Below are positions 31,717 through 39,654 of a stretch of DNA of 46,072 bases, piece after piece (within the stretch, counting starts at the first letter, position 1; each line of letters opens with the position of its first letter). This DNA comes from Actinomycetes bacterium (GTDB taxonomy: Bacteria > Actinomycetota > Actinomycetes > Streptosporangiales > Streptosporangiaceae), in assembly GCA_025964575.1 (NCBI GenBank), contig JAOPYO010000353.1:1-46072 (forward strand), read 5' to 3'. The notes under the pieces were generated by a model, which did no database searches, had not been told where the DNA came from, and saw nothing but the letters and a program-made list of their open reading frames with translations. Position numbers and translations under genes: made by a program.

Positions 31717-33483
31717 CTATGCGGGAGCCGTGATCGCGGCTTTCCGTCCCCAGCGTGAGTAGACGATGTGGAAGATCGTCTGCTTGCTCGGTATGGCGAC
31801 CGACTGCAGTTTCACGTCCAGCCGCTGCGGCAGATGGTCCGCGCCGACCTTGACCGTGTAAGTGACGCGGAATCGGCCGTCGGTGTACTGGTCGTAGAGC
31901 GGCCCCACCATCGGCTCCTGCCCCAGCTTGGTCGGCGAGGCCACGCCGCTGTAGCTGAGCCCCTTCACCCCACCGCCGTTGGCCGGGGTCCACGGGACCG
32001 CCTTCACCGTCGGGCTGGCGTGTAGCAGTGCCAGGACGTTATACGTCGAGGTGGCCCACCGGGTGTTCGCGGCCATCGAGCCGTACACGTGCGGGGCGTC
32101 CCTGCGGGTGGCCACCCGGACCGCGGGCGCGGGATGCCAGCCACCAGAAGCCACGTAGGCGATGCCGCCGACGAGGATCGTCCGGAGCTTCTTGCTCGAG
32201 TCCGCGCCTCCGGCCGGATTCCACACCGTCATGTCATAGGCGGTCGCGGCTTTCGAGCCGAAGCGGAAGACGCCGGTCGCGGAGACGGCGTCGTTGCCTC
32301 CGGCCGCCCGGCGGTAGGTGAAGGAGGCGGTCTTCTTCTCGGAGACCGCCTTGGAGATCCGGGCGGCCAGCTCATCGGGGGTGGCCGGGGAGGCGGCCGG
32401 GGGCTGAGAGCTGCGCCGGGAGGGTGGCGGAGAGGCGGTCTTGCCGGTGTCACCGACCTTATGGCCGGGCTGGGCGGCGCTCGCTCCGTACCAGGCCACG
32501 CCGGCGGCGGCCACGATGACGGCCAGCACGACGGCTCCGATGAGCACGCCGGGCCGGCGTGGGGCGCCCGTTCCGGGCCGGGCGTGGTCGGTCGGCTGAG
32601 GCGAGGTGCGCGGCGAGGGCGGGGTCCAGTCGGTCACCGCCGCCAGCGAGGTCATCTCGGCCAGCCGATCGCGGCCCTGGGTCTCCCAGGCCGGCCCGTA
32701 GGCCGCAACGGCCGCGTCGTCGAGCTCACCGAGGAACTCGGCCGCCGAGGCAGGCCTGGCCGCGGGATCCTTCGCCAGTCCGCGGGCGACCAGATCACGG
32801 AGCGGACCGGGGACGGACTCGATCGGAATGGGGCCGGACCGATGAGCCGTCTCCAACGCGGTCGCGGACTGCGCCGGATAGGGGATCTGGCCGGTGAGGC
32901 ACTCGAAGAAGACGGCGGTGGCGGCGTAGAGGTCCGCGGCCGGGTCTGGCGGCGCGCCGAGCCACTGCTCTGGGGCGAGATATTCGGGGGCGCCGCCCGC
33001 TCTCGACGCGATGCCGAAGTCGAGCACCTTGCTGAGCCCGTCCCGGCGGACCAGCACGTTCGCCGGTTTGTAGTCCCGGTGCACGATCCCGGCCGCGTGC
33101 GCGGCAGCCAGGGCCAGCAGCGAGCCGCTGAGCGCGGCGAGCGCGCCCAGCGGGCCGGTCGGGCCCTGGGTGGCCAGCACCTTGCGCAGGCTGACGCCGT
33201 CGACCAGCTCCATGACGATCGCGGCGCGCCCGTCGGGCGGGGACTCCACGTACTGGTAGAAGTCGACGATGTTGGGGTCCTCCAGCAGTGACAGCTGCCG
33301 GGACTCTTCCCGGAAACGCGTGATGAACGCGCCGTCGTCGAGCAGCCGGTCGCTCAGGTACTTGATCGCGACTTCTGTCCCCGTGACGTCGTCGACCGCC
33401 TGAAAGACCTGCCCGGAGGAGCCCCCACCCAGTTCCCGGACATGAATGAACCCCGGGACCGTCCAGCCATCCGTCACCTTCAT
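31717..33483 (-). CDS. Transmembrane Ser/Thr protein kinase with extracytoplasmic sensor-like domain
   Basis: A 588-residue eukaryotic-type kinase. The cytoplasmic kinase domain (about 12-255) has GGGSSGQV, catalytic Lys41, HRDYKPANV (135-143), DFG (155-157) and APE (170-172 region). A Pro-rich juxtamembrane stretch leads to one TM helix (about 313-330), a Pro/Ser linker and a 220-residue outer domain. Repeated themes there (FTYRRAAGG, GVFRFGS, TILVGGIAYVASGGW) loosely recall LppX/LprG-like lipoprotein folds. The activation segment between DFG and APE is very short and has no Thr. A GGGGG tract lies close to the ATG; GTG 33477 is an alternative start. Confidence 0.9.
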   Translation of the reverse strand: MKVTDGWTVPGFIHVRELGGGSSGQVFQAVDDVTGTEVAIKYLSDRLLDDGAFITRFREESRQLSLLEDPNIVDFYQYVESPPDGRAAIVMELVDGVSLRKVLATQGPTGPLGALAALSGSLLALAAAHAAGIVHRDYKPANVLVRRDGLSKVLDFGIASRAGGAPEYLAPEQWLGAPPDPAADLYAATAVFFECLTGQIPYPAQSATALETAHRSGPIPIESVPGPLRDLVARGLAKDPAARPASAAEFLGELDDAAVAAYGPAWETQGRDRLAEMTSLAAVTDWTPPSPRTSPQPTDHARPGTGAPRRPGVLIGAVVLAVIVAAAGVAWYGASAAQPGHKVGDTGKTASPPPSRRSSQPPAASPATPDELAARISKAVSEKKTASFTYRRAAGGNDAVSATGVFRFGSKAATAYDMTVWNPAGGADSSKKLRTILVGGIAYVASGGWHPAPAVRVATRRDAPHVYGSMAANTRWATSTYNVLALLHASPTVKAVPWTPANGGGVKGLSYSGVASPTKLGQEPMVGPLYDQYTDGRFRVTYTVKVGADHLPQRLDVKLQSVAIPSKQTIFHIVYSRWGRKAAITAPA

Positions 33484-33577
33484 TTCCCCCTACTCGTACT
33501 TCGTGAGATATCGGCCCCTGGTACGCGAGGTCAAGGGTGTTCACCGGATCGGAATCAAGGGCTGACAGACTGGATGG

Positions 33578-34870
33578 GTGACTTCCGCGGAATGTTCTCA
33601 GCAGCTGTTCGACCGAGCCGGTGCCGTCGTGCCGGGCGGGGTCAACTCCCCGGTGCGCGCCTTCCGAGCGGTCGGTGGCACCCCGCGCTTCATGGCCTCG
33701 GCTCGGGGGCCGTATCTGACCGATGTCGACGGTACCGAGTACGTCGACCTCATCTGTTCATGGGGGCCAATGATCCTCGGTCACGCTCACCCCCGTGTCG
33801 TCGAGGCGGTGCAGGAGGCGGCGGCACGCGGCACCTCGTACGGCACGCCGACGCAGGGTGAGGTCGAGCTGGCAGAGGAGATCGTCGCCCGTACCCCGGT
33901 GGACAAGGTGCGCCTGGTCAGCTCGGGGACCGAGGCGACGATGTCGGCGATCCGGCTGGCTCGCGGCTTCACCGGCCGGGCGAAGATCGTCAAGTTCGCC
34001 GGCTGTTACCACGGGCACGTCGACGCGCTGCTGGCTGCGGCCGGCTCCGGGGTCGTGACGCTGGGGCTGCCCGACACTCCCGGGGTGACGGGTGCGACGA
34101 CCGCGGACACGCTGGTGCTGCGCTATAACGATGTCAGCGCCGTGGAGGAGGCCTTCGCCGACCACGGGCATGAGATCGCCTGTGTCATCACCGAGGCCTG
34201 CCCGTCCAACATGGGCGTGGTGCCCCCGGTCCAGGACTTCAACAGGCTGCTCAAGGCGCTCTGTGAGCGGCACGGGGCCCTGCTGATCATTGATGAGGTG
34301 CTCACCGGGTTTCGGGTGACCCCGGCCGGCTGGTACGGCCGGGAGGGTGTGGCCGCGGACCTCACGACCTTCGGCAAGGTCATGGGTGGTGGACTGCCCG
34401 CGGCGGCTTTCGGCGGACGGGCCGACATCATGGACCATCTGGCCCCGGCCGGACCGGTCTACCAGGCGGGCACTCTGTCCGGGAACCCGCTGGCCACCGC
34501 GGCTGGTCTGGCGACACTGCGCAATGCCACCGCGGACGTCTACGACGCCGTCGATCGGGCCGCCTCGATCGTTGGCCGACTGGCCTCCGAGGCCCTCTCC
34601 AAGGAGGGTGTTCCGCACCGGCTGCAGACCGCCGGAAACCTGTTCTCGATCTTCTTCCGCGAGGGGGAGGTCCGAGATTTCGAAGCCGCTCAGCAGCAGA
34701 ACGCCAAGGCCTACGCCGCGTTCTTCCACGCCGCTTTGGATCATGGGGTCTATCTGCCGCCGTCGGCCTATGAGGTGTGGTTTCTGTCCGCGGCCCATGA
34801 CGATGCCGCCCTCGACCGGATCGCTGAGGCCATGCCGCACGCCGCCCGCGCAGCCGCCGCTGTCTCTTAG
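33578..34870 (+). CDS. hemL: Glutamate-1-semialdehyde 2,1-aminomutase
   Basis: PLP enzyme converting glutamate-1-semialdehyde to 5-aminolevulinate, the substrate of HemB. The 430 residues include [25 protein letters not shown], Asp239 in [12 protein letters not shown] and the PLP Lys267 in [18 protein letters not shown]. The GTG start lies 94 bp from the divergent kinase. It is separated from the main hem operon by the PrimPol-like and kinase genes. Its TAG stop lies in a tandem repeat. Confidence 0.97.
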   Translation: MTSAECSQQLFDRAGAVVPGGVNSPVRAFRAVGGTPRFMASARGPYLTDVDGTEYVDLICSWGPMILGHAHPRVVEAVQEAAARGTSYGTPTQGEVELAEEIVARTPVDKVRLVSSGTEATMSAIRLARGFTGRAKIVKFAGCYHGHVDALLAAAGSGVVTLGLPDTPGVTGATTADTLVLRYNDVSAVEEAFADHGHEIACVITEACPSNMGVVPPVQDFNRLLKALCERHGALLIIDEVLTGFRVTPAGWYGREGVAADLTTFGKVMGGGLPAAAFGGRADIMDHLAPAGPVYQAGTLSGNPLATAAGLATLRNATADVYDAVDRAASIVGRLASEALSKEGVPHRLQTAGNLFSIFFREGEVRDFEAAQQQNAKAYAAFFHAALDHGVYLPPSAYEVWFLSAAHDDAALDRIAEAMPHAARAAAAVS

Positions 34871-34927
34871 CACCGTGCTCTCTTAACACCGTGCTCTGTT
34901 GGCTCCGTGGCCTCTCAGCGCCCGTGA
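34863..34927. repeat. 16-bp tandem repeat spanning the hemL stop codon
   Basis: TCTCTTAGCACCGTGC (34863-34878) and TCTCTTAACACCGTGC (34879-34894) are near-identical, followed by two diverged units (34895-34910 and 34911-34927) and a final TCTCTTAA. The hemL stop TAG is in the first copy. Confidence 0.85.
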
Positions 34928-34967
34928 TCTCTTAATTAAATAGCCATGAGAGTGTAGCCTTGCTTAC

Positions 34968-35888
34968 ATGCTGGACTTGGAGCGGCTACGCGCCCTGCAC
35001 GCGGTGGCCACGCACGGCACGGTGAGCGCCGCGGCCGACGCATTGCACGTCACGACCTCGGCCGTCTCTCAGCAGGTGGCGAAGCTGGAGCGGGAGACCG
35101 GCCAGAAGCTGTTCGAGCGCAACGGCCGGGGCGTGCGGCTGACCGACGCCGCCGAGCTGCTGGTCGGGCATGCCGGACGCATCCTGTCCCTGGTCGAGGA
35201 GGCGCAGGCCGACCTGGAGGCGCACCGCGGGGTCGTGGTCGGAGAGCTGGCGGTGGCGTCCTTTCCCACCGCCGTACGGGGGCTGGCGCCGGCTGCGCTG
35301 GCCCAGCTGCGCCGTGAGCATCCGCAACTGCGGATCCTGCTGAGCGAGTCCGACCCCACCGAGAGCATTCCCCGCGCGCTCCGCGGGGACCTCGATCTGG
35401 CCATCGTCCAGGACTGGGACAACGATCCGCTGGCCCTGCCCGAGGGCCTCGACCGTGGCACGATCTGCGTGGACATCGCCGATGCGGCACTGCCCGCCGA
35501 CCATCCGCTGGCCTACCGCGAGGACATCGCGCTCAAGGAGCTCGCCGGGGACCGCTGGATCAGTTCGACACCTGGCTCGATCTGCCACGAGTGGCTCACC
35601 TACACGCTTCGCTCCGCCGGGCTGGAGCCGGTGATCGACCACATGGTGTACGAATACGCCACCCAGCTCGCCCTGGTCGCGGCCGGGGCGGGCGTCTCGA
35701 TCCTGCCCCGGCTGGGCCGCTGTGACGTGCCCGAAAGCGTACGGATCGTACCGCTGCGGCCGGCGCTCACCCGACGGATCTACGCGGTATGGCGGACCGA
35801 GGCCGCCCGTCGGCCCGCCATCTGCGCCGCCCTCGATGCTCTCCGCACCGCCGCCGGGCCCTCGCCTGACCCCCTCCTATCGCTGTGA
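34968..35888 (+). CDS. LysR-family transcriptional regulator
   Basis: A 306-residue LysR regulator: winged HTH at about residues 1-60 (LRALHAVATHGTVSAAADALHVTTSAVSQQVAKLE), then the periplasmic-binding-protein-like effector domain from about 90. TAGCCT (34955-34960) lies seven bases before the ATG, suggesting a leaderless transcript. The upstream TTAATTAA is markedly AT-rich for this genome. No divergently transcribed neighbour exists, so the usual target inference fails; hemL and the gene at 36057 are the closest candidates. Confidence 0.93.
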   Translation: MLDLERLRALHAVATHGTVSAAADALHVTTSAVSQQVAKLERETGQKLFERNGRGVRLTDAAELLVGHAGRILSLVEEAQADLEAHRGVVVGELAVASFPTAVRGLAPAALAQLRREHPQLRILLSESDPTESIPRALRGDLDLAIVQDWDNDPLALPEGLDRGTICVDIADAALPADHPLAYREDIALKELAGDRWISSTPGSICHEWLTYTLRSAGLEPVIDHMVYEYATQLALVAAGAGVSILPRLGRCDVPESVRIVPLRPALTRRIYAVWRTEAARRPAICAALDALRTAAGPSPDPLLSL

Positions 35889-35985
35889 TCTTGCACTTCC
35901 GGACCGACCGGCCCGGAGGCCGCGCGGAGAGAAGCCCTATCCCGCCAGGTTCATGTCCCCACGCACCCGATCGTGATCTGTCACC

Positions 35986-36047
35986 CTGGGCGGTCAGGGG
36001 ATGGGTGGTGCGTCGATTCCCCGACCACCTGTTCCCTGACCACCCAG
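35986..36047. terminator. Long nested stem-loop between convergent genes
   Basis: Outer arms 35986-36001 and 36032-36047 pair at 14 of 16 positions plus a wobble, and inner arms GGTGGT (36004-36009) and ACCACC (36024-36029) extend the stem. It lies between the convergent LysR and beta-propeller genes and could serve as a bidirectional terminator. Confidence 0.65.
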
Positions 36048-36056
36048 ACTGCGACG

Positions 36057-37214
36057 TCAGGAGTACTTGAAGACGACTCCGTTGGTGTCCGGGAGGCCGC
36101 CCCAGGTGAGGAGACCGGCGCCCCAGATCGACGTGGTGCCTGGAACGTGGGCGAGTTTCTCCACGGACACGGCCTTGCCCTTGACCTTGGGGAGGGCCGT
36201 CGCGGTCCACTTGCCGCCGACGAGGTGGACGGGATCCCCTTCGTAGAAGGAGCCTCGGGTGCCCCAGATCCCGCCCTTGCCGTCCGGGACGACCGAGTAC
36301 AACCCGGCGAGGTTATGCGCGCCGAGGGGGCCGTCGAACCGTTGCCATTCGGTGCCGTTCCAATGCAGCGCGATGGGCGCTACCTGGCCGTCCGTGGAGG
36401 TCGTGATCTGCCTGCCACCCACGACCCAGACGTCCTTCGATGACTGAGCATGGACGGCGTTGTACTCAGGCGTGTCCTCCCAGGTGCCGGGGATGTCCGG
36501 GGTCTTGACCAGACTCCACGCGTGGCCGTTGTAGCGGGCCACGAAGCGCCCGTCGTCCGTTCGGGCGGTGGGCTTGGAGACGACCGCCCAGATGTTCGTG
36601 GGGGAGACGGCGCTTGCCGTGATCACCTGGAACCCAGGGGTCTTCACCTTGGTCCAGGTCTTCCCGTCGAAGTGCCAGGCCCCGAACGTGTCACCCGCCC
36701 CACTGAACGCCCAGACGTTTGTCGGGCTCAGTACCACGGCCTTGTAGATCCAGGACCAGGTCTTCCAGGAGTGAGCCACCGTCCAGTGCTTGCCGTCCCA
36801 GTGCAATGCGTACTGGCTCCGCGATGCGCCGTTGACGGGGCCCGAACTTCCGAACGCCCAGACGTTCTTCGATGAAGACGACGCGACGACGTTAAGACCA
36901 CTGGCGATCGTGTTCGACTTGCGGAATTGTACGGGAAGTGTGGTGTCCGTCCACTTCGTACCATTCCAGTGCTGGGCCAGCGAGTGGTTGTACTGGCCGG
37001 CGTTCCGCGAGACGCTGCCGACGGTCCACACGTCCTTGGCGCCGATCGCGGTGATGTCGGCGAGGACGTTGGTGTCGGGGCCGACGGTCTTGGCGGTGTT
37101 GGTGTGCACGATCCGCCAGGCGGGGGCGGCGGCCCCGGCCGGGGCCAGCGTGCCGGTCAGGGTAACGACAGCGACGCCTCCGGTGAGAGCGGTGCGTTGG
37201 AGCGTCTTACGCAT
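36057..37214 (-). CDS. Secreted seven-repeat beta-propeller-like protein
   Basis: A 385-residue exported protein. A signal peptide (MRKTLQRTALTGGVAVVTLT to about APAGAAA, cleavage near residue 29) precedes seven repeats, each with a (D/N)(V/I)W or GIW/SIW strand (KDVWTVGS, KNVWAFGS, TNVWAFSG, TNIWAVVS, KDVWVVGG, GGIWGTRG, TSIWGAGL). Most are followed by an H(W/F)(N/D)GKxWT strand. Seven blades fit a Kelch- or BNR-like propeller. No catalytic motif is evident; a binding role outside the cell is the best guess. Confidence 0.85.
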   Translation of the reverse strand: MRKTLQRTALTGGVAVVTLTGTLAPAGAAAPAWRIVHTNTAKTVGPDTNVLADITAIGAKDVWTVGSVSRNAGQYNHSLAQHWNGTKWTDTTLPVQFRKSNTIASGLNVVASSSSKNVWAFGSSGPVNGASRSQYALHWDGKHWTVAHSWKTWSWIYKAVVLSPTNVWAFSGAGDTFGAWHFDGKTWTKVKTPGFQVITASAVSPTNIWAVVSKPTARTDDGRFVARYNGHAWSLVKTPDIPGTWEDTPEYNAVHAQSSKDVWVVGGRQITTSTDGQVAPIALHWNGTEWQRFDGPLGAHNLAGLYSVVPDGKGGIWGTRGSFYEGDPVHLVGGKWTATALPKVKGKAVSVEKLAHVPGTTSIWGAGLLTWGGLPDTNGVVFKYS

Positions 37215-37354
37215 TCGGCCTTCTTTGCGCGTGGGGGGTTTGAGGTGAGTGTGACCTTATCGGGCGGGTATGTCGGAAGTGATCACGACGGGCGCGCCGA
37301 CATTCTGCCTCCGCTGTGGGTAGGCCTCCGGCAGAACTGGCCGTCTCTATCGCC

Positions 37355-37390
37355 ACGGCCGATCGCGATGGCCGATCGCCATGGCCGGGG
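37355..37390. repeat. 13-bp direct repeats upstream of the histidine phosphatase
   Basis: ACGGCCGATCGCG, ATGGCCGATCGCC and a partial ATGGCCGGGG lie head to tail. Each contains the palindrome CGATCG. They are about 55-90 bp before the gene at 37446, upstream of a TAGTCT -10-like box (37431-37436). Confidence 0.75.
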
Positions 37391-37445
37391 AGATGTGCGG
37401 GGCCCAGGCGTGACCAGGCGCCCCTGCGGGTAGTCTTGGGCCGCC

Positions 37446-38084
37446 ATGACTGAGAAGACCATTGTTCACCTGCTGCGGCACGGTGAGGTGTACAACCCCG
37501 AGGGCATCCTCTACGGACGGCTGCCCGACTACCACCTCAGCGAGAACGGGGTGCTCATGGCGAAGGCCGCGGCCAAGTGGTTCGCCGGGCGGGACGTCAC
37601 CGCGCTGTTCTCCTCTCCGATGGAGCGCGCCCAGGAGACCGTCGCGCCGCTGGCCGAGACCTTCGGGCTGCCAGTGGAGATCGACGATCGGCTGATCGAG
37701 GCGACGAACTGTTTCGAGGGCATGAAGTTCGGTCACGGCGATGCCTCGCTCAAGAAGCCCAAGAACTGGCCGCTGCTGTGTAACCCTTTCCGGCCCTCTT
37801 GGGGAGAGCCGTACGAGGATCTCGCCCAGCGGATGCTCGACGCGGCGGCCACCGCCCGGGACGCCGCGCGCGGTCACGAGGTCGTGTGCGTGAGCCATCA
37901 GCTGCCGATCTGGATCGCGCGGCGCAAGGCCGAACATAAGCGGTTGTGGCACAACCCGGCCAACCGCGAGTGCGCTCTGGCCAGCGTGACCAGCCTGGTC
38001 TACGAGGGCGACCGCATAACGCGGGTCGAGTACGCCGAGCCCGCCGCGGCCCTGATCAGCGGACCCGGTGTGCCGGGCGCCTGA
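37446..38084 (+). CDS. Histidine phosphatase (phosphoglycerate mutase-like) family protein
   Basis: A 212-residue branch-1 histidine phosphatase: the phospho-histidine motif LLRHGEVYN near the N-terminus, Arg in SSPMERAQET, a Glu-containing IEATNCFEG segment and the second catalytic His in VVCVSHQLPIW. TAGTCT lies nine bases before the ATG, so little or no leader is expected. It is the Rv0525-like gene that precedes the cytochrome c biogenesis genes in mycobacteria. Substrate unknown. Confidence 0.93.
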   Translation: MTEKTIVHLLRHGEVYNPEGILYGRLPDYHLSENGVLMAKAAAKWFAGRDVTALFSSPMERAQETVAPLAETFGLPVEIDDRLIEATNCFEGMKFGHGDASLKKPKNWPLLCNPFRPSWGEPYEDLAQRMLDAAATARDAARGHEVVCVSHQLPIWIARRKAEHKRLWHNPANRECALASVTSLVYEGDRITRVEYAEPAAALISGPGVPGA

Positions 38085-38104
38085 GCCTGCAAATACAGTC
38101 AAGT

Positions 38105-38119
38105 ACTACACTTCGTAGT
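38105..38119. promoter_or_regulatory. Inverted repeat upstream of the thioredoxin lipoprotein gene
   Basis: ACTAC and GTAGT flank ACTTC, overlapping a TACACT -10-like box (38107-38112) and 12 bp before the GTG. The TACTAC/GTAGT-type dyad resembles operators of BlaI/CopY-type winged-helix repressors; no such regulator is in the window. Confidence 0.5.
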
Positions 38120-38131
38120 TGTAGGAGAATC

Positions 38132-38746
38132 GTGAGCTCCCTAGCCATGCCCGTACGCGCCCTGGCGGGTGCCGCCATGTCCGCGATGCTGCTGGCGGGC
38201 TGTGCGGGGACCAATTCGAGCCCGACCGGGACCGATGGCGGCGACAACCGTTTTGTGGCCGGGGACGGCAGCAGCCAGTTGATCAAGGACCGTAAGCCCG
38301 GTCCGCAGGCCAAGGGCACGACGCTGGACGGCAAGTCGCTGAGCCTCGCGGACCTGACGGGGAGTTCCCCCGGGGCCAATACCGCGGGCAAGGTCGTCGT
38401 CGTGAACTTCTGGGCCTCCTGGTGTGCGCCCTGCCGTGGCGAGGCTCCCGCGCTGGAGAAGCTGTACGAGGAGAACAAGGCCAAGGGCGTCGAGTTCGTC
38501 GGTATCGACACCAGGGACTACGGCAAGGAGGCCGCCCAGGCCTTCGAACGCACCTTCAAGATCGGCTACCCGAGCATCTTTGACTCCGATGGCCAGGTCA
38601 CGCTCGCCTTCCGGGTCGTACCGCCGAGTGCGGTGCCCAGCACGCTGATCCTCGACAAGCATGGCAGGGTGGCCGTTCGGATCATCGGTTCCACGACGTA
38701 CTCCAGGCTCGGCCCACTGATCGACAAGGTGGTCGCGGAAAAATGA
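38132..38746 (+). CDS. TlpA/ResA-like thioredoxin lipoprotein (CcsX)
   Basis: A 204-residue exported thiol-disulfide reductase that keeps apocytochrome c heme-binding cysteines reduced. Lipoprotein signal with lipobox LLAGC (about residues 20-24), then a thioredoxin fold with FWASWCAPCRGE and a cis-Pro region (VVPPSAVPSTLIL). The GTG follows AGGAG by four bases and begins the signal sequence. It is first in the System II set and receives electrons from CcdA. Confidence 0.94.
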   Translation: MSSLAMPVRALAGAAMSAMLLAGCAGTNSSPTGTDGGDNRFVAGDGSSQLIKDRKPGPQAKGTTLDGKSLSLADLTGSSPGANTAGKVVVVNFWASWCAPCRGEAPALEKLYEENKAKGVEFVGIDTRDYGKEAAQAFERTFKIGYPSIFDSDGQVTLAFRVVPPSAVPSTLILDKHGRVAVRIIGSTTYSRLGPLIDKVVAEK

Positions 38747-38752
38747 CCGCAG

Positions 38753-38871
38753 GCGGAGCGAGGGACGCGGCGGTGTCTGGACTGAGGAGCGCGCGGAGCG
38801 AGGGACGAGCGAGCACGCGACGAGGGAAGACGCCGCCTTCAAGGCGTCCCGAGCCGCCGAGCGGAGCGAGG
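38753..38871. repeat. Three GCGGAGCGAGG repeats in the tlpA-ccdA spacer
   Basis: GCGGAGCGAGG occurs at 38753, 38793 and 38861; the first two extend to GCGGAGCGAGGGACG, and the third is part of the 20-bp GCCGAGCGGAGCGAGGCCAT (38856-38875) also found at 14146. A GACGCC/GGCGTC stem (38829-38848) lies among them. No gene is present. Confidence 0.8.
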
Positions 38872-38912
38872 CCATGGATACGGCCATGGATGAGGCCATG
38901 GATACGGCTATG
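38870..38912. repeat. 12-bp tandem repeat giving four in-frame ATG codons at the ccdA start
   Basis: GCCATGGATACG, GCCATGGATGAG, GCCATGGATACG and GCTATG follow each other. ATG triplets at 38874, 38886, 38898 and 38910 are all in the ccdA frame, encoding MDTAMDEAMDTAM. Confidence 0.92.
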
Positions 38913-39653
38913 AGCTCGATCAACACCACCGTCGCCAGTGGATCGCTGCTGGTGGCGTTGCCACTGGCGGCGCTGGCCGGGCTCGTGTCGTTCCTCTCGC
39001 CGTGCGTGCTGCCCCTCGTGCCCGGCTATCTCTCGTACGTCACCGGTCTGTCCGGGGTGGATCTGGCCGAGCAGCGGCGCGGTCGGCTGCTGCTGGGCTG
39101 TGTGCTGTTCGTGCTCGGCTTCACCGTCGTGTTCATGTCGTACGGCTTCGCGTTCGGGGGCCTGGGCGTCTGGCTCAAGGAGTACGAGGCGACCATCACC
39201 CGGGTGCTGGGTGCCGTCACCATCGTCTTCGGGCTGGCCTTCATGGGGTTCATCCCGGGGCTGCAGCGGACGTTCAAGTCCAGTCGGCTGCCCGCCGCGG
39301 GGGTGGCCGGGGCGCCGTTGCTGGGTGTGCTGTTCGGGATCGGCTGGACGCCGTGCATCGGCCCGACGCTGAGCGCCATCTTGACCCTGGCCTACGACCA
39401 GGGCAGTGCCACCCGCGGCGCGATACTGTCGTTCGGCTACTGCGTCGGGCTGGGCCTTCCGTTCGTTGTGACGGCGCTCGCCTACCGTAAGGCCCTCGGC
39501 GTTTTCGGCCTGGTCAAGCGGCACTATCAGCTGGTCATGAGGGCCGGCGGAGGCATGCTGGTCGCGATCGGCGTACTGCTGGTGACCGGACTGTGGGGAC
39601 AAATGATCGCTCATCTGCAGACCTGGGTGAGCGGCTTCGGAGTGGTGATCTGA
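38874..39653 (+). CDS. ccdA: Cytochrome c biogenesis protein CcdA (DsbD-like transmembrane reductase)
   Basis: A membrane protein of up to 259 residues that moves electrons from cytoplasmic thioredoxin to the outer thioredoxin lipoprotein. Six TM helices are predicted, with one redox Cys in helix 1 (FLSPCVLPLVPGYLSYVTG) and the other in helix 4 (IGWTPCIGPTLSAIL). The first dozen residues come from a start-codon-bearing tandem repeat, so any of four ATGs may be used; GGAGCGAGG lies just before the first. The last helix runs to within a base of resB. Confidence 0.94.
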   Translation: MDTAMDEAMDTAMSSINTTVASGSLLVALPLAALAGLVSFLSPCVLPLVPGYLSYVTGLSGVDLAEQRRGRLLLGCVLFVLGFTVVFMSYGFAFGGLGVWLKEYEATITRVLGAVTIVFGLAFMGFIPGLQRTFKSSRLPAAGVAGAPLLGVLFGIGWTPCIGPTLSAILTLAYDQGSATRGAILSFGYCVGLGLPFVVTALAYRKALGVFGLVKRHYQLVMRAGGGMLVAIGVLLVTGLWGQMIAHLQTWVSGFGVVI

Positions 39654-39654
39654 G

